DNA from: Pseudomonadota bacterium
Lineage (GTDB): Bacteria; Pseudomonadota; Alphaproteobacteria; Azospirillales; Azospirillaceae
Assembly: GCA_023416195.1 (NCBI GenBank)
Contig: JAEZID010000056.1
Coordinates: 1 to 6,772, forward strand
Length of the DNA stretch: 6,772 nt
Direction: 5' to 3'
Shown: piece by piece, positions 5,637-6,772 of the stretch
Numbering within the stretch: the stretch's first letter is position 1
How the letters are laid out: every line of letters begins with the position of its first letter
Notes under the pieces: model-generated
Database searches by the model: none
What the model saw: the letters and a program-made list of their open reading frames with translations, nothing else
What the model was told of the DNA's origin: nothing
Program-made: the position numbers and the translations under genes

Positions 5637-6772
5637 ATGCGCATCCTCACGATCCTCGCCGTGCTCCTGCTGGCCGGCCTCGCGAACCTCGCCGTCTGGT
5701 CCATTCCGAACCGGCCGGTGCCGCTCGACCCGCCGCCGGGGGGCAAGCTGAAGAGCGTGTCCTTCGCGCCCTTCCGCGACGGGCAGAGCCCGCTGACCCA
5801 GACCTTCCCCACGGTGGCCCAGATCGAGGAGGATCTGGTGGCGCTCGCCCCGCAGGTGGCCGGCGTGCGCACCTACACCTCCCTGGAAGGGCTGGAGGTG
5901 GTCCCGGAGCTGGCGCGCAAGCACGGCATCCAGGTCACCATGGGCGCGTGGCTGTCGTCCAAGGCGGAGAAGAACGAGAAGGAGATCGCCTCCCTCATCG
6001 ATCTCGCCAACCGCTACCCGGACGTCATCACCCGCGTGATCGTCGGCAACGAGGTGCTGTTGCGACGCGAGCTGACGCCGGAGCAGGTCACCGGCTACAT
6101 CGACCGCGTGAAGGCCGCCGTGAAGCAGCCGGTGTCCTACGCCGACGTGTGGGAATGGTGGCTGAAATACCCGCAGATCGCGGACCACGTCGATTACCTG
6201 ACCATCCACCTTCTGCCCTATTGGGAGGACGTGCCGGCCGGCGTGGAGGGCGCGACAGAGCGCATCCGCAGTTCCTACCGCACCATCGCCCAGCGTTTCC
6301 CCGGCAAGCCGATCCTCGTCGGCGAGACGGGTTGGCCGACCTCCGGCCGCTCGCGCGGCGCCGCCGTGCCGGGCCTCGTCAACAAGGCGAAGTTCGTCAA
6401 CGGCTTCGTCCGCCTCGCCGAGCAGGAAGGCTTCGACTACAACGTCATCGAGGCGTTCGACCAGGGCTGGAAGGCCAAGCTGGAGGGCACCGTCGGCGGC
6501 CACTGGGGTCTCTATTCCGCCGACCGCGAGGCCAAATTCTCGCTCGCCGGCCCGGTGGTGGAGACGAAGAGCTGGCCGGCGCTGTTCGGCATTTCCTCCG
6601 CGCTCGGCATCCTGCTGGTCGCCGGGCTGACGCTGCGCGGCCGGCCGCTGACCGCCGGGGCCTTCGCCGCGCTGGCCTTCCTGGCGCAGGGGCTGTCCAC
6701 CCTGTTCGTCCACGCCGTCCACGCGGCGATGCACGGCAAGCACTACCTCCAGGACACGACGCTGGCCACCGG
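5637..6772 (+). CDS. Membrane-anchored glycoside hydrolase family 17-like protein (3' end outside window)
   Basis: From the ATG at 5637 the frame is open to the right edge (378 full codons, no stop). Residues 3-21 form a hydrophobic segment, a signal anchor or signal peptide. Residues about 38-300 are a family 17 glycosidase (beta-1,3-glucanase-like) barrel. VGNEV has the presumed acid/base Glu139 and VGETGWPTSG has the nucleophile Glu230; the aromatic WEWW (172-175) and IHLLPYWED (190-198) fit the sugar cleft. Two membrane segments follow at about 314-333 and 339-358, and the protein continues. Bacterial proteins of this layout are often labelled beta-(1,6)-glucan synthase (compare rhizobial NdvC) and are thought to remodel or transfer beta-glucans at the membrane, with the barrel in the periplasm. 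No convincing ribosome binding site precedes the ATG, and no other in-frame ATG or GTG lies within about 40 bp upstream. Hydrolase versus transglycosylase activity cannot be decided here. Confidence 0.9.
   Translation, partial: MRILTILAVLLLAGLANLAVWSIPNRPVPLDPPPGGKLKSVSFAPFRDGQSPLTQTFPTVAQIEEDLVALAPQVAGVRTYTSLEGLEVVPELARKHGIQVTMGAWLSSKAEKNEKEIASLIDLANRYPDVITRVIVGNEVLLRRELTPEQVTGYIDRVKAAVKQPVSYADVWEWWLKYPQIADHVDYLTIHLLPYWEDVPAGVEGATERIRSSYRTIAQRFPGKPILVGETGWPTSGRSRGAAVPGLVNKAKFVNGFVRLAEQEGFDYNVIEAFDQGWKAKLEGTVGGHWGLYSADREAKFSLAGPVVETKSWPALFGISSALGILLVAGLTLRGRPLTAGAFAALAFLAQGLSTLFVHAVHAAMHGKHYLQDTTLAT

Noticed and set aside
5601..6743. 380-residue minus-strand frame at the right end
   Set aside because: It is antisense to the family 17 protein, whose catalytic motifs are intact; the minus frame is Arg/Gly/His-rich with no recognisable domain.

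Overview
The window is GC-rich (roughly two thirds G+C by eye), with tight coding and short intergenic gaps. Its gene content suggests an alphaproteobacterium, most likely a rhodospirillalean close to Azospirillum. That placement is inferred from protein style (a PleC/DivJ-like kinase tail, a short-chain acyl-CoA-type regulator beside isocitrate lyase, a subclass I bacterial ferredoxin-NADP reductase). No rRNA or other phylogenetic marker is present.

Layout from left to right. (1) Positions 1-320 hold the 3' end of a sensor histidine kinase (ATPase domain), cut by the window edge. (2) Positions 321-475 are non-coding, with a family of ATCCGTG heptamers arranged as a large imperfect inverted repeat. 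(3) A minus-strand DJ-1/PfpI family gene (560-1123, with a possible start at 1141) is followed by its own intrinsic terminator. In this protein the usual nucleophilic cysteine is replaced by aspartate. (4) About 500 bp (1124-1633) contain no convincing gene. The right part of this gap carries the aceA 3' tail and a very clear minus-strand terminator. (5) aceA, isocitrate lyase, occupies 1634-2911 on the minus strand. (6) A divergent promoter region (2912-3086) carries a phased series of TTTGTAAA-type boxes. (7) A plus-strand XRE/ScfR-family (RamB/PccR-like) regulator occupies 3087-4544. (8) A ferredoxin-NADP+ reductase (4685-5458) is followed by a hairpin terminator. (9) A membrane-anchored family 17 glycosidase-like protein (5637 to the right edge) is cut by the window end.

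The most coherent functional unit is aceA plus the divergent regulator. Isocitrate lyase commits carbon to the glyoxylate bypass during growth on acetate or other two-carbon sources. Regulators of this family respond to short-chain acyl-CoA state. The repeated TTTGTAAA boxes between the two genes are the expected place for control of aceA and for autoregulation; one box touches the regulator's ribosome binding site. The remaining genes look like independent units, each with its own terminator or promoter gap. I see no mobile element, CRISPR array, tRNA or rRNA. Nothing here amounts to an obviously new multi-gene system. The points most worth checking are the box array, the Cys-to-Asp DJ-1 protein and the ATCCGTG repeat cluster.
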